From: an uncultured Salinisphaerales bacterium
Lineage (GTDB): Bacteria; Pseudomonadota; Gammaproteobacteria; Nevskiales; CAJXLF01
Reading direction: 5' to 3'
Assembly (NCBI GenBank): GCA_913055805.1
Contig: CAJXLF010000003.1
Span: 1-64,000, forward strand
Length of the DNA stretch: 64,000 bases
The first letter of the stretch is position 1. The number at the start of each line of letters is the position of its first letter. Under the pieces are notes generated by a model. That model was given only the letters and a program-made list of their open reading frames with translations, searched no databases and was not told the DNA's origin. The position numbers and the translations under genes are program-made. Below, piece by piece: positions 34,257-42,153 of the stretch.

Positions 34257-35993
34257 ATGTCTTCCGCCCCCACTCCGGAAACCGACGCACCACCGCTAAC
34301 AGTGGGGGCGCGTACGCCTGAAAGCGATTATCTCGATCTCATGGCGGACCTGACGCGCGACTATGCCACCACTGACGACCTGGCCAGCGTGCATCTCAAG
34401 GCGCTGGGGCGCATACGCGATGCCATGCGAGTTGCGGGCAGCTCGCTGTTCCTGCTGGAAAACAACGACAGTGAACTGGTTTGCCACGCCTGCATAGGCC
34501 CGGTGGACATCACCGGCCTGCGCCTGCCGGCCGGCTCCGGCATTGTTGGCCGCTCGGTAGAGAAAAACGAAGTGCAATGGGTTGCCGACGTCGACAAGGA
34601 CCCCGACTTCTTCTCGGATGCGGACGCCAGCTCCGGCTTTATCACGCGCGCGGTTCTGGCGGCCCCGATGAGTATTCACGGCCGCACCCTGGGAGCTGTA
34701 AGCGTGGTAAACCCGCTTGCACCGGACGGTGAGCAGGTACGCCAGTTCAGCCAGCGGGATATTGAACTGATGCGCAGCCTGGCCAGCGCCGCGGCCATGG
34801 CCATGAACAACGCCGACATGACCCGCGAGCTGCTGAGCAGGGAAAGAGTACGTCAGGAACTGGTTCTGGCGGCAAAGGTGCAGCGCAGCCTGCTGCCCGA
34901 TTGCAGCCGCCTGCCGGCCAACGTTTGTGGCATCAGCCATCCAGCGCGGGAAATGTCGGGTGACTTTTATGACGTCGTACCCCTGCCGGACGGCCGTCTG
35001 TATTTTGCGGTGGCGGACGTATCCGGCAAGGGACTTAACGCCGCCCTGCTCATGGTCAAGACCACCAGCCTGTTTCGCATGCTGGCCAAATCCGTGCCGG
35101 AGCCCGGCCGGCTGCTTGCCATGCTCAATCACGAACTCTGCGAAACCATCACCGCCGGCATGTTCGTGACCATGACGGTGGGCGTTTACGAACCCGACAC
35201 AGGGCGGGTTTGCCTCAGCAGCGCTGGCCACATGCCTACCCTGCTACGTCATGCACACGGCCGTTTCCGGCAACTTTCCAGCGCCATGCCGCCGCTGGGT
35301 ATCCTCTGCGAAACCGAGGACAACCGTTATCCGGAAGACGAGCTGCTGCTTTGCAGCGGACAACTCTATCTCTATACGGATGGTGTCACCGAAGGCCGCC
35401 TGGCCGACGGCAGCGAGCTCGAGCTGGAGGGCTTCTGCCGACTACTGGATGAACTGGCGGATGAAAACCTGCACGATCGTCTCGAATCCATTGTTAACCG
35501 CCTGGCCGACGATTCCCGTCCATTGCGCGACGACGTCACACTGCTTGGACTGGAGACTCCGGAGAGCCGGCAACCCGGCCTGCCGCTGAGTTTCCGAGTC
35601 ACCGCCATACCCGACCGGCTGGCGCTGGTACGTGACCTGATACACCACGCCTTTGCCGCTCTGGACTATCCGGCGGAACTCAAGGACAACATCGTGCTGG
35701 CGGTGGATGAAGCCTGCCAGAACATTATCCGGCATGCCTACGAAGGCCAGCCCGAAGGCGAGATCGAAGGATCTCTGGACCTGAGCGGCAGAACCCTGAC
35801 CATCCGCCTGCGTGATCAGGCGCCCACGGTCCCGCCCACTGCCTGCAATCCCAGACAGTCGTCTGAACTGAAGCCCGGCGGGTTGGGCAACCAGTTCATC
35901 AACAGCATCATGGACAAGGTCTACTTCGAAACGATCAACGATTCACAACAACGTCACAGCGGTAACTGTCTGGTTATGTTAAAAGAGCTGTAA
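34257..35993 (+). CDS. GAF - SpoIIE phosphatase - HATPase (anti-sigma kinase-like) switch protein
   Basis: This 578-residue cytoplasmic protein has three modules. Residues about 35-190 are a GAF sensor (LPAGSGIVGRSV, AAPMSIHGRTLGAVSVVNP). Residues about 200-435 are a PP2C-type SpoIIE/RsbU phosphatase: MSGDFYDVV, VADVSGKGLNAALL, YTDGVTEG and DDVTLLGLE carry the metal-binding aspartates. Residues about 445-578 are an RsbW/SpoIIAB-like HATPase with N-box VDEACQNIIRHAYEG and a glycine loop GGLGNQFI. Phosphatase and kinase in one chain should toggle a STAS protein between phosphorylated and free forms; a STAS gene starts 18 bases downstream. Confidence 0.93.
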   Translation: MSSAPTPETDAPPLTVGARTPESDYLDLMADLTRDYATTDDLASVHLKALGRIRDAMRVAGSSLFLLENNDSELVCHACIGPVDITGLRLPAGSGIVGRSVEKNEVQWVADVDKDPDFFSDADASSGFITRAVLAAPMSIHGRTLGAVSVVNPLAPDGEQVRQFSQRDIELMRSLASAAAMAMNNADMTRELLSRERVRQELVLAAKVQRSLLPDCSRLPANVCGISHPAREMSGDFYDVVPLPDGRLYFAVADVSGKGLNAALLMVKTTSLFRMLAKSVPEPGRLLAMLNHELCETITAGMFVTMTVGVYEPDTGRVCLSSAGHMPTLLRHAHGRFRQLSSAMPPLGILCETEDNRYPEDELLLCSGQLYLYTDGVTEGRLADGSELELEGFCRLLDELADENLHDRLESIVNRLADDSRPLRDDVTLLGLETPESRQPGLPLSFRVTAIPDRLALVRDLIHHAFAALDYPAELKDNIVLAVDEACQNIIRHAYEGQPEGEIEGSLDLSGRTLTIRLRDQAPTVPPTACNPRQSSELKPGGLGNQFINSIMDKVYFETINDSQQRHSGNCLVMLKEL

Positions 35994-36011
35994 CAGGGGG
36001 AGCGTCTGAGT

Positions 36012-36314
36012 ATGGAATACCGCGTGGATATCAACGATGGCCAGGCCATCGTTTACCTGACCGGCGAAATCGATCTGGACAAATCGCCGGCAGCGCGTGC
36101 CGCATTGTTGCACTGCGTGACTCAGCACAGCGCAGTACACGTGGACATGTCGGCCGTCGATTACATCGACTCTTCCGGGGTCGCGAGTCTGGTTGAGGCC
36201 CTGCAGAAAGCCCGCAGCCGCAAGGTCGAATTTCATCTGCGTCAGGTCAGCCCGGCCACGTTGAAGGTGCTGGCCCTGGCCCGGCTGGACCGGGTCTTCA
36301 GCATTCTCGACTAA
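36012..36314 (+). CDS. STAS-domain anti-anti-sigma-like / MlaB-like protein
   Basis: This 100-residue single STAS domain matches SpoIIAA/RsbV-type antagonists: AIVYLTGEIDLDKSPAARAAL and DMSAVDYIDSSGVASLVEAL. The phospho-acceptor motif D-S-S-G is intact, the second serine (residue 55) aligning with the site phosphorylated in SpoIIAA. It is located between the SpoIIE/HATPase gene and an Mla-type permease gene. In E. coli the STAS protein MlaB binds the ATPase MlaF and is needed for transporter activity, so this protein may be both the phospho-switch target and the MlaB equivalent. Confidence 0.92.
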   Translation: MEYRVDINDGQAIVYLTGEIDLDKSPAARAALLHCVTQHSAVHVDMSAVDYIDSSGVASLVEALQKARSRKVEFHLRQVSPATLKVLALARLDRVFSILD

Positions 36315-36327
36315 GCACCCCACAGCC

Positions 36328-37116
36328 ATGCGCGCGTTCATCGAGGGGATAGGCCGGCGCAGCATCAGCGGCATCACCGAATTCGGTCAGGCTGCAGCGA
36401 TCCTGCTCGAATCCATCTATTGGCTGTTTATGGGGCCCGGACAACGCCAACCCGTACGCTTGCGCGCAGTCTTTGCCCAGGCCATGGAAATCGGCATCGG
36501 CGCCCTGCCCATTGTTACCGTACTAAGCCTGGCCATCGGCATCATGCTGGCCATCCAGGGTATCTATTCGCTGCGTGTGTTTGGCGCCGAACACAATGTC
36601 ACCCTCGGCATTGCCCTTTCGGTGACCCGCGAATTCGGCCCCATGATTACCGGCATCCTGGTTGCCGGCCGCACCGGTTCAGCGCTGGCGGCACGCATCG
36701 GCACCATGAAAATCAACCAGGAGCTGGATGCCCTGACAGTGATGGGCATTCAACCCGTACGTTACCTGGTGGCCCCTGCTTTACTGGCCATTCTGATCAT
36801 GCTGCCTGCGCTCAGCTGGTTTTCTGACTGCGTCGCCCTGTTCGGCGCAGGGCTGTACGTCTCCATGGAACTGGGCATGTCGCTGGGCGCTTATTTCGAG
36901 CAGCTGGTGGAAATCCTGACCGTGGATGATCTCATGCACGGGCTGGGCAAGAGTCTGCTGTTCGGCATTCTGATCGCCCTGATCGGCGTCATCAATGGCG
37001 CCAATGTCAGTGGTGGCGCGGAAGGTATTGGCCATGCCACCACACGCTCGGTGGTGCATGCCATTTCCGCCATTGTCATTACCGACATGCTGTTCACCTT
37101 CCTGCTGGCCCGCTGA
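36328..37116 (+). CDS. MlaE-type lipid ABC transporter permease
   Basis: This 262-residue permease has five to six membrane helices. The block VTREFGPMITGILVAGRTGSA (about residues 92-112) followed by RIGTMKINQELDALTVMGI is the signature of MlaE/Ttg2B permeases that pair with MCE proteins to move phospholipids across the cell envelope. The gene begins 13 bases after the STAS gene and is followed within one base by the ATPase. It differs in gene order from canonical mlaFEDCB (ATPase first). Confidence 0.93.
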   Translation: MRAFIEGIGRRSISGITEFGQAAAILLESIYWLFMGPGQRQPVRLRAVFAQAMEIGIGALPIVTVLSLAIGIMLAIQGIYSLRVFGAEHNVTLGIALSVTREFGPMITGILVAGRTGSALAARIGTMKINQELDALTVMGIQPVRYLVAPALLAILIMLPALSWFSDCVALFGAGLYVSMELGMSLGAYFEQLVEILTVDDLMHGLGKSLLFGILIALIGVINGANVSGGAEGIGHATTRSVVHAISAIVITDMLFTFLLAR

Positions 37117-37117
37117 C

Positions 37118-37924
37118 ATGAACAGCCAGGCGGACACGGCTATCTCGGTAAAGGATCTGGTTGTCTACTACGGCGACCGCAAAATCCTGAAAGAAGTGAG
37201 CATGGATGTCCGCGAGGGCGAGATCATGGTCATTATGGGCGGCTCGGGCTCCGGCAAGAGCACCCTGCTGCGTCATCTGCTGGCGCTGGAACACCCCCGC
37301 TCCGGCGCCATTCACATGCTGGGCCATGACATCACCACAGCCAGCCAGACCGACATGCTGGAAATCCGCAAGAAAATCGGCGTGGCTTTCCAGTTTGGCG
37401 CCCTGCTCAGTTCACTCAGTGTCGGTGAGAATGTCATGCTGCCCCTGCTGGAACATACACGCCTGGACCGCAGCACCATGGAAGTGATGCTGCGCCTGAA
37501 ACTGGAGGTTGTGGGCCTTGCCGGATTCGAAGCGCTGATGCCGGCCGAACTGTCGGGCGGCATGACCAAACGCGCCGCCCTGGCGCGGGCCATCATCATG
37601 GACCCGCAGTTGCTATTTCTGGATGAGCCCAGCGCCGGCCTGGACCCGGTGGTCGCCGCCGCACTGGACGACCTGATCCTGCAGCTGCGCGACGCCACCG
37701 GCATGACCATGGTGGTAGTCACACATGAACTGGACAGCGCCTTCAAGATCGCGGACCGTATTACGGTGCTGGACAAGGGAGAGATCGTGGAAGCCGGCAA
37801 CGTTGAACAGGTCCGCGGCAGTACGAATCCACGCGTGCAGAATCTGCTGAACCGGCGGACCGAGGAGATCGTTACCGATGTGGACGAATACCTTGAACGC
37901 CTGACCGGCCTGCGCATCGACTAG
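37118..37924 (+). CDS. MlaF-type lipid ABC transporter ATPase
   Basis: This 268-residue ATPase shows Walker A GGSGSGKSTLLRHLL, Q-loop VAFQFGALLSSLSV, signature ELSGGMTKRAALARAI and Walker B LLFLDEPSAGLDPV. The SGGM(T/Q)KR variant of the signature is characteristic of MlaF/Ttg2A. A C-terminal extension (NRRTEEIVTDVDEYLERLTGL) may contact a regulator such as the STAS protein. It lies 1 base after the permease stop and 12 bases before the MCE gene. Confidence 0.94.
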   Translation: MNSQADTAISVKDLVVYYGDRKILKEVSMDVREGEIMVIMGGSGSGKSTLLRHLLALEHPRSGAIHMLGHDITTASQTDMLEIRKKIGVAFQFGALLSSLSVGENVMLPLLEHTRLDRSTMEVMLRLKLEVVGLAGFEALMPAELSGGMTKRAALARAIIMDPQLLFLDEPSAGLDPVVAAALDDLILQLRDATGMTMVVVTHELDSAFKIADRITVLDKGEIVEAGNVEQVRGSTNPRVQNLLNRRTEEIVTDVDEYLERLTGLRID

Positions 37925-37936
37925 GGGCAACAACAA

Positions 37937-38905
37937 GTGACGCAATACCGTATCAATCAGTTTGCCGTGGGCCTGTTCGTACTGGCCGGGCTGGTGACCT
38001 TGTTCCTGATGCTGGCCATGCTGACCGGCCGCACCGGTCCTACGCACAGCTATTTCACCGTGCTCAATAATGTAGCCGGCGTGCAGTATGGCACCCAGGT
38101 GGTCTATGAGGGCTACCCCATCGGCCAGGTACAGAATATCGAACCCGAACCCGGTGACGAAGGCCTGCAATTCCGCCTGGAACTGGCCGTGGACAGGAAC
38201 TGGCAGATTCCGGACGACAGCGTCACGGTTGTATCGTCGCCCAGTGTGCTGTCAGCCAAGACCATTCTGATTCGCGGCGGCAAGAGCCAGAATTATTTCG
38301 AACCCGGCGACACCCTGCCTGCGATTGGCAGCGCCAGCATGTTCGGCGCCCTGCAGGACATGGCCCGCACCTTTGCCGACCTCAGCAGTAACGGCCTGTT
38401 CCCGCTGATTACCAATCTCAACAACCAGATCACCAAGGCCGGCGATCTGCTCAGTGGCGACCTGCAAGCGCTGGTAGCGAACCTGCGGGAAACCTCGGGT
38501 GAGCTGCAGACGCAGACTCCGGACATACTTAATAATGTCCAGGCTTTCTCGCGCGACCTGGCCGCCGCCGGCAAGAACATTGACCGCGCCCTGAACGAAG
38601 ACAACCTGGCGGCCATTGATCGCATCCTGGCCAATGCCGACCAGACCTCGGCCCGGCTGGCCGGCATCAGTCAGGACATCAGAACCGTGGTCACCGACCT
38701 GGGCCCCAACATTGATGCCAGCGGCAAGGATCTGCGTTTCAGTCTGGAAACGGTGGCGCGGCATATCGACTCACTTACGCACAACCTGGACGCCGCCAGC
38801 CTGCAGTTGCTGGAATTCAGCCGCCAGATTCGCAATAACCCCAGTGTCATTATCCGCGGTACCGAACCCGGCAGTGGCGAGGAAATCCGGGGGCCTAACG
38901 AATGA
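37937..38905 (+). CDS. MCE-domain (MlaD-like) substrate-binding protein
   Basis: This 322-residue protein starts at GTG 37937. One N-terminal membrane anchor (about residues 8-30, FAVGLFVLAGLVTLFLMLAM) is followed by a single MCE domain (about residues 38-120: GVQYGTQVVYEGYPIGQVQNI and the LSAKTILIRGG strand). A long helical C-terminal part with repeated heptad-like leucines (residues about 150-300) follows, as in elongated MCE proteins that form periplasm-spanning tubes. Its stop overlaps the next gene by 4 bases. Substrate is presumably phospholipid. Confidence 0.92.
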   Translation: MTQYRINQFAVGLFVLAGLVTLFLMLAMLTGRTGPTHSYFTVLNNVAGVQYGTQVVYEGYPIGQVQNIEPEPGDEGLQFRLELAVDRNWQIPDDSVTVVSSPSVLSAKTILIRGGKSQNYFEPGDTLPAIGSASMFGALQDMARTFADLSSNGLFPLITNLNNQITKAGDLLSGDLQALVANLRETSGELQTQTPDILNNVQAFSRDLAAAGKNIDRALNEDNLAAIDRILANADQTSARLAGISQDIRTVVTDLGPNIDASGKDLRFSLETVARHIDSLTHNLDAASLQLLEFSRQIRNNPSVIIRGTEPGSGEEIRGPNE

Positions 38906-39510
38906 CAAGACGGAACTCATGTTTGTTGCTGGCGGCAAGTCTGCTGCTTGGCGCCTGCGTGGCCAGCCCCCCGCCGCCCAAGGAAGTTTTCTATCGCTTC
39001 CTGCCCATCGAAACACAGCCTTTACCCGCGCCCGCACTGGGCGGAAGTGTCCGGGTGGAACGACTGAAGGCTGAAGGCATACTGAGCGAACGGGCGTTGC
39101 TGTTCAGCCAGGCGCACAGCACGGGCAAGCTGGAGCAGTACCGTTACCATCACTGGTCGGAGCCACCGGCTCATTTACTCACCCAGGGCCTGATTCATTA
39201 TCTGCAGGATATGCAGGCCGCGGACAAAGTTATCGCGGCGGATATCCGCACTGAAGTCGCCTACAGCATTGACGGCGATGTACTGCGCCTGGAACGCATC
39301 CTTGATGATGGTACGGACCGGGTCGTGCTGGAACTGGCGTTGAGACTGCAACAGTTCAGCAACCGCGAGCTTGTGCTGCAGAAGCGTTATCTGGAAACAG
39401 TGGACGTTGAGAGCGACAACATGACCGATGTCATCAATGCCTTCAGTCAGGCGCGTCAGCGTATCTATATAAGTTTCGCGGAAGACCTGAAGGCCCTGCC
39501 TTCCCCTTAA
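38902..39510 (+). CDS. ABC-type transport auxiliary lipoprotein (PqiC-like)
   Basis: This 202-residue outer-membrane lipoprotein has a lipobox LLLGACVAS, so Cys18 would be lipidated. The mature part (VFYRFLPIE, GGSVRVERLKAEGILSERALLF, YRYHHWSEPPAHLLTQGLI) matches the family of auxiliary lipoproteins that work with MCE transporters, such as PqiC. The +2 residue after Cys is Val, compatible with outer-membrane sorting. It ends the operon, which is followed by a repeat and a terminator. Confidence 0.88.
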   Translation: MTRRNSCLLLAASLLLGACVASPPPPKEVFYRFLPIETQPLPAPALGGSVRVERLKAEGILSERALLFSQAHSTGKLEQYRYHHWSEPPAHLLTQGLIHYLQDMQAADKVIAADIRTEVAYSIDGDVLRLERILDDGTDRVVLELALRLQQFSNRELVLQKRYLETVDVESDNMTDVINAFSQARQRIYISFAEDLKALPSP

Positions 39511-39533
39511 AGGCACCGGGGACCGAAGGTATT

Positions 39534-39620
39534 GTGGAAACCTCCCACTTGAGTCAAGTGAGACTGAGCGGGTTTTGGAAAACTTCCCCTTGAGTCAAGG
39601 GGGATCGAGGGGGTTGTGGC
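39534..39620. repeat. Tandem repeat of two palindromes with compensatory arm changes
   Basis: Two direct copies of about 42 bases each hold a perfect palindrome around TTGAGTCAA: CACTTGAGTCAAGTG (39546-39560) and CCCCTTGAGTCAAGGGG (39586-39602). Outer arm bases differ between copies but change on both sides, preserving pairing. Flanks also repeat (TGGAAA before and GAGnGGGTT after). The element lies between the lipoprotein stop and a terminator. Preserved pairing suggests the hairpins matter as DNA or RNA structure. Confidence 0.75.
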
Positions 39621-39626
39621 AAAAAG

Positions 39627-39658
39627 AAAGGGCCAGCCGGCTACCCGACTGGCCCTTT
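39627..39658. terminator. Bidirectional rho-independent terminator
   Basis: AAAGGGCCAG (39627-39636) pairs with CTGGCCCTTT (39649-39658), with T-rich sequence on the right and A-rich on the left. It lies between the convergent lipid-transport operon and the phasin gene and can serve both. Confidence 0.9.
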
Positions 39659-39677
39659 TATATCGAAGTACTACGAC

Positions 39678-40178
39678 TTAAGCAGCAGCTTTAGCCGTGG
39701 TCTTCTTGGCAGGCGCCTTCTTGGCAGCCGGCTTCTTGGCCGGAGCCTTGCGGGCTGCAGGCTTCTTGGCGGCGGCTTTCTTGGCCGGAGCCTTCTTGCC
39801 GGTCAGTTCGGCGCGAACTGCTTCAACGCCCTTCTTGACGGCAGCCTGAACGTCCTCACCCGCCTTGGTCAGCAGGGCAACGGTGTCGTTGTAGGCAGCA
39901 ACCGCACGGTCCTTGCCGGAAGTCGGCAGGTAGGCAGCCGGGTCGTTGGCCACAGCCTGAACGCCGGCGTCACGCGCCTTGTTCACGCTACCAACCACAA
40001 CGTCCAGCAGGTCCTTGGCGGCCTGGCTTTCGGTTTCAACCAGCTTCTGGGCATTGCCCTTCACCAGTTCAAGCACCGGCTTGGCGGCTTCAACAGCAGC
40101 CTTGCCAGCAGCCTGGGCACGCTGGCCCGCGGTTTCAACGCGGCTGCGCGCGTCGTTTACATATTCCTGAATTGCCAT
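39678..40178 (-). CDS. Phasin-family protein with histone-H1-like Lys/Ala/Pro tail
   Basis: This 166-residue protein starts at ATG 40178, after GGGAG. Residues 1-115 are a helical phasin-like domain (MAIQEYVNDARSRVETAGQ, then ETESQAAKDLLDVVVGSVNKA). Residues 120-166 are tandem lysine/alanine/proline repeats (KKAPAKKAAAKKPAARK) like the C-terminal tails of PhaF and AlgP, which bind DNA. PhaF coats polyhydroxyalkanoate granules and ties them to the nucleoid. No pha synthesis genes are in the window, so granule association is inferred only. The longer frame upstream to 40223 is less likely. Confidence 0.85.
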   Translation of the reverse strand: MAIQEYVNDARSRVETAGQRAQAAGKAAVEAAKPVLELVKGNAQKLVETESQAAKDLLDVVVGSVNKARDAGVQAVANDPAAYLPTSGKDRAVAAYNDTVALLTKAGEDVQAAVKKGVEAVRAELTGKKAPAKKAAAKKPAARKAPAKKPAAKKAPAKKTTAKAAA

Positions 40179-40223
40179 GTCTAAATTCTCCCGAATTGAT
40201 CTGAACCTGGCATTATGCTGCAA

Positions 40224-40240
40224 CGCAACATAATGTTGCG
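40224..40240. promoter_or_regulatory. Perfect palindrome upstream of the phasin gene, candidate operator
   Basis: CGCAACATAATGTTGCG is a perfect 17-base palindrome centred on A40232, 46-62 bases upstream of the phasin start, with TGC-rich sequence around it. Phasin genes in other bacteria are controlled by PhaR-type repressors binding TGC-rich palindromes; assignment to such a regulator is only a guess. The rest of 40179-40471 holds no gene I can support. Confidence 0.5.
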
Positions 40241-40471
40241 GTGCATCATAGTGGATAGGATTTTCACTGTCAACGTCCCCGACGGGATCTACACGCAGAT
40301 TCTATGCACCGTCCGGGACAGTTGTATGACAAGTTTTGTCGTCCAACATTCCCCACAAAAAAAACCTGCATGCATTGCGTCGAACGCTCCGCATACAGGA
40401 CAAACATAGATGCAATCTTCCTGCCAGGTGCGCTAGTCTTGGTCAGGATACAAGCACTGGTTGGAGCACTG

Positions 40472-41815
40472 ATGCTACAGAGCTGGCAGCAACGCCTTGA
40501 AGCGCGACTCTGGCAGGACGACCTGGAACAACTGAGCGGTCTGCAGAAACTGATCATCAGCACCCTGCGGATCGGCTATATCGTGTCCAGGGATCTGAGC
40601 GATCCGCAGATTACATTGCGTGCGATGGGCCTGGTCTACACCAGCCTGCTGTCACTGGTGCCGCTACTGGCCCTGAGCTTTTCGCTGCTCAAGGCCTTCG
40701 GTGTTCACAACCGCATTGAACCTGTGCTGCTCAATTTTCTTATGCCGCTCGGCCCGCAAGCCACCGAGCTAAGCCAGACCATTATCGGCTTTGTCGAAAA
40801 CATCAAGGTCGGGGTGCTCGGCACTATCGGCCTGGCCCTGTTGCTGTATGCAGCCGTTTCCCTGATCCAGAAGCTTGAAAACGGCCTGAATTTCGTCTGG
40901 CAGATACGCCGCTCGCGAAGCCTGGCGCGGCGTTTCAGCGAATACCTCAGCGTACTGATCGTGGGACCGGTACTGCTGGTCTCCGCCCTGGGTCTGACTG
41001 CGAGCGTGCTCAACAACAGCGTCGTACAGCACATATTGGCTATTGAACCGTTCGGCACGCTGTTTCTGCTCGCCGGCAAACTGCTGCCCTATCTGCTGAT
41101 CAGCCTGGGCTTTGCCTTTCTCTACTTCTTTATACCGAATACGCGGGTGCGGCCGCTGGCGGCGATTGCGGGTGGCCTGTTTGCCGGCATCCTGTGGCAA
41201 ACCGCCAGCTGGATATTTGCCAAATTCGCAGCCGGGGCGAGCAACTACAACGCCATTTATTCCGGCTTTGCCATCCTGATTTTCCTGCTCATCTGGCTCT
41301 ATGTAAGCTGGCTGGTCACCCTGCTGGGTGCTCATGTGGCTTTTCTGCTGCAGAGAACCGAGCATCTGGCCCGCGCCAAGCTGGATGTCCGTATTGGCAT
41401 TGACCTCAAGGAGCAGGCCGCCCTGGTCATCATGGGTCTGGTCACCCACAGTTTCATCGAGGGGCAGTCCGCCTGGCGACCGTCGGCTCTGGTCAAGCAC
41501 CTGCATCTGCCGCCGCATGAGGTCTATGCCATCATCGACCGCCTTCTGAGCCTGGGTTACCTGGCGGAAGTCGGGGAGGATCAGTCCGCACTCATGCCGG
41601 GGCGCGACCCGGACACCACGCCGGTCGTTAATATTCTCAACGCCATTCGCGCAGGCGAAACCGACATCAGTATGCGTTTCTACAATCTGCCCCCACATGT
41701 GCAGACCCGGGACATCATCGAGCAGATGCAAAACGTACGCGACGAAGCTTTCGGGCATATGACGCTGCGCGATCTGGCCGGCACCGGCACCCCTGTGAGC
41801 CACGCCGCACAATAA
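40472..41815 (+). CDS. YihY/UPF0761 family inner-membrane protein
   Basis: This 447-residue protein starts at ATG 40472. The first 290 residues are the six-helix YihY (BrkB) domain: LRAMGLVYTSLLSLVPLLALSFS, an RRSRSLARRFSEYLSVLIVGP loop and FLYFFIPNTRVRPLAAIAGGLFAG, identified by their cores YTSLLSLVPLLA and IPNTRVR. Residues about 300-440 form a cytoplasmic winged-helix-like domain (LVKHLHLPPHEVYAIIDRLLSLGYL), often fused to YihY in gammaproteobacteria. The protein's transport or lipid role is unproven; older ribonuclease BN annotations of this family were wrong. Confidence 0.92.
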   Translation: MLQSWQQRLEARLWQDDLEQLSGLQKLIISTLRIGYIVSRDLSDPQITLRAMGLVYTSLLSLVPLLALSFSLLKAFGVHNRIEPVLLNFLMPLGPQATELSQTIIGFVENIKVGVLGTIGLALLLYAAVSLIQKLENGLNFVWQIRRSRSLARRFSEYLSVLIVGPVLLVSALGLTASVLNNSVVQHILAIEPFGTLFLLAGKLLPYLLISLGFAFLYFFIPNTRVRPLAAIAGGLFAGILWQTASWIFAKFAAGASNYNAIYSGFAILIFLLIWLYVSWLVTLLGAHVAFLLQRTEHLARAKLDVRIGIDLKEQAALVIMGLVTHSFIEGQSAWRPSALVKHLHLPPHEVYAIIDRLLSLGYLAEVGEDQSALMPGRDPDTTPVVNILNAIRAGETDISMRFYNLPPHVQTRDIIEQMQNVRDEAFGHMTLRDLAGTGTPVSHAAQ

Positions 41816-41931
41816 TTCGAGACGCGAATAAGTTTACTTTATTCAAAGAGCTGTCTATGCTCTGCGGGCAACAAAAATAAGCACTGTCAGGACCTTACAG
41901 ACCATATACAGGCGATTGAGGGAGAGAGACA

Positions 41932-42105
41932 TTGAAGTCCGACAGCAGCCACGCGGCCATGACCTGGCCGGATTCCCTGGAGGAGATCCGGGAACAACCC
42001 AGCACGCCCACACCCCCGAGACCGAAACGGAAAATTGCTTATGCCGTTGTGTTGGGGATACTGTTTTCGCTCGGGGTTCTACTGGTCACTCTGAACATGC
42101 TTTAG
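41932..42105 (+). CDS. 57-residue single-helix membrane protein, TTG start
   Basis: A frame from TTG 41932, preceded by GGGAGAGAGA, encodes 57 residues: a polar proline-rich N-terminal part (SLEEIREQPSTPTPPRPKRK) and one C-terminal membrane helix (IAYAVVLGILFSLGVLLVTL). The positive PRPKRK before the helix predicts the N-terminus in the cytoplasm. An internal ATG at 41959 is an alternative start. Too short for most gene finders. Family not recognised. The 116 bases before it separate it from yihY, so it may have its own promoter. Confidence 0.68.
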   Translation: MKSDSSHAAMTWPDSLEEIREQPSTPTPPRPKRKIAYAVVLGILFSLGVLLVTLNML

Positions 42106-42153
42106 GCGCCGGACGGGATTCACTTCTCCGCTCCGCATACAGCCGGAACGCTG

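Noticed and set aside
36012-36314. Classical anti-anti-sigma factor controlling a stress sigma factor
   Set aside because: No sigma factor gene is in the window and the direct neighbours are lipid-transport genes, so an MlaB-like role is preferred, though not excluded.
40304-40471. Upstream extension of the YihY gene
   Set aside because: The 56 extra codons do not match the family; the ATG at 40472 gives the canonical N-terminus.
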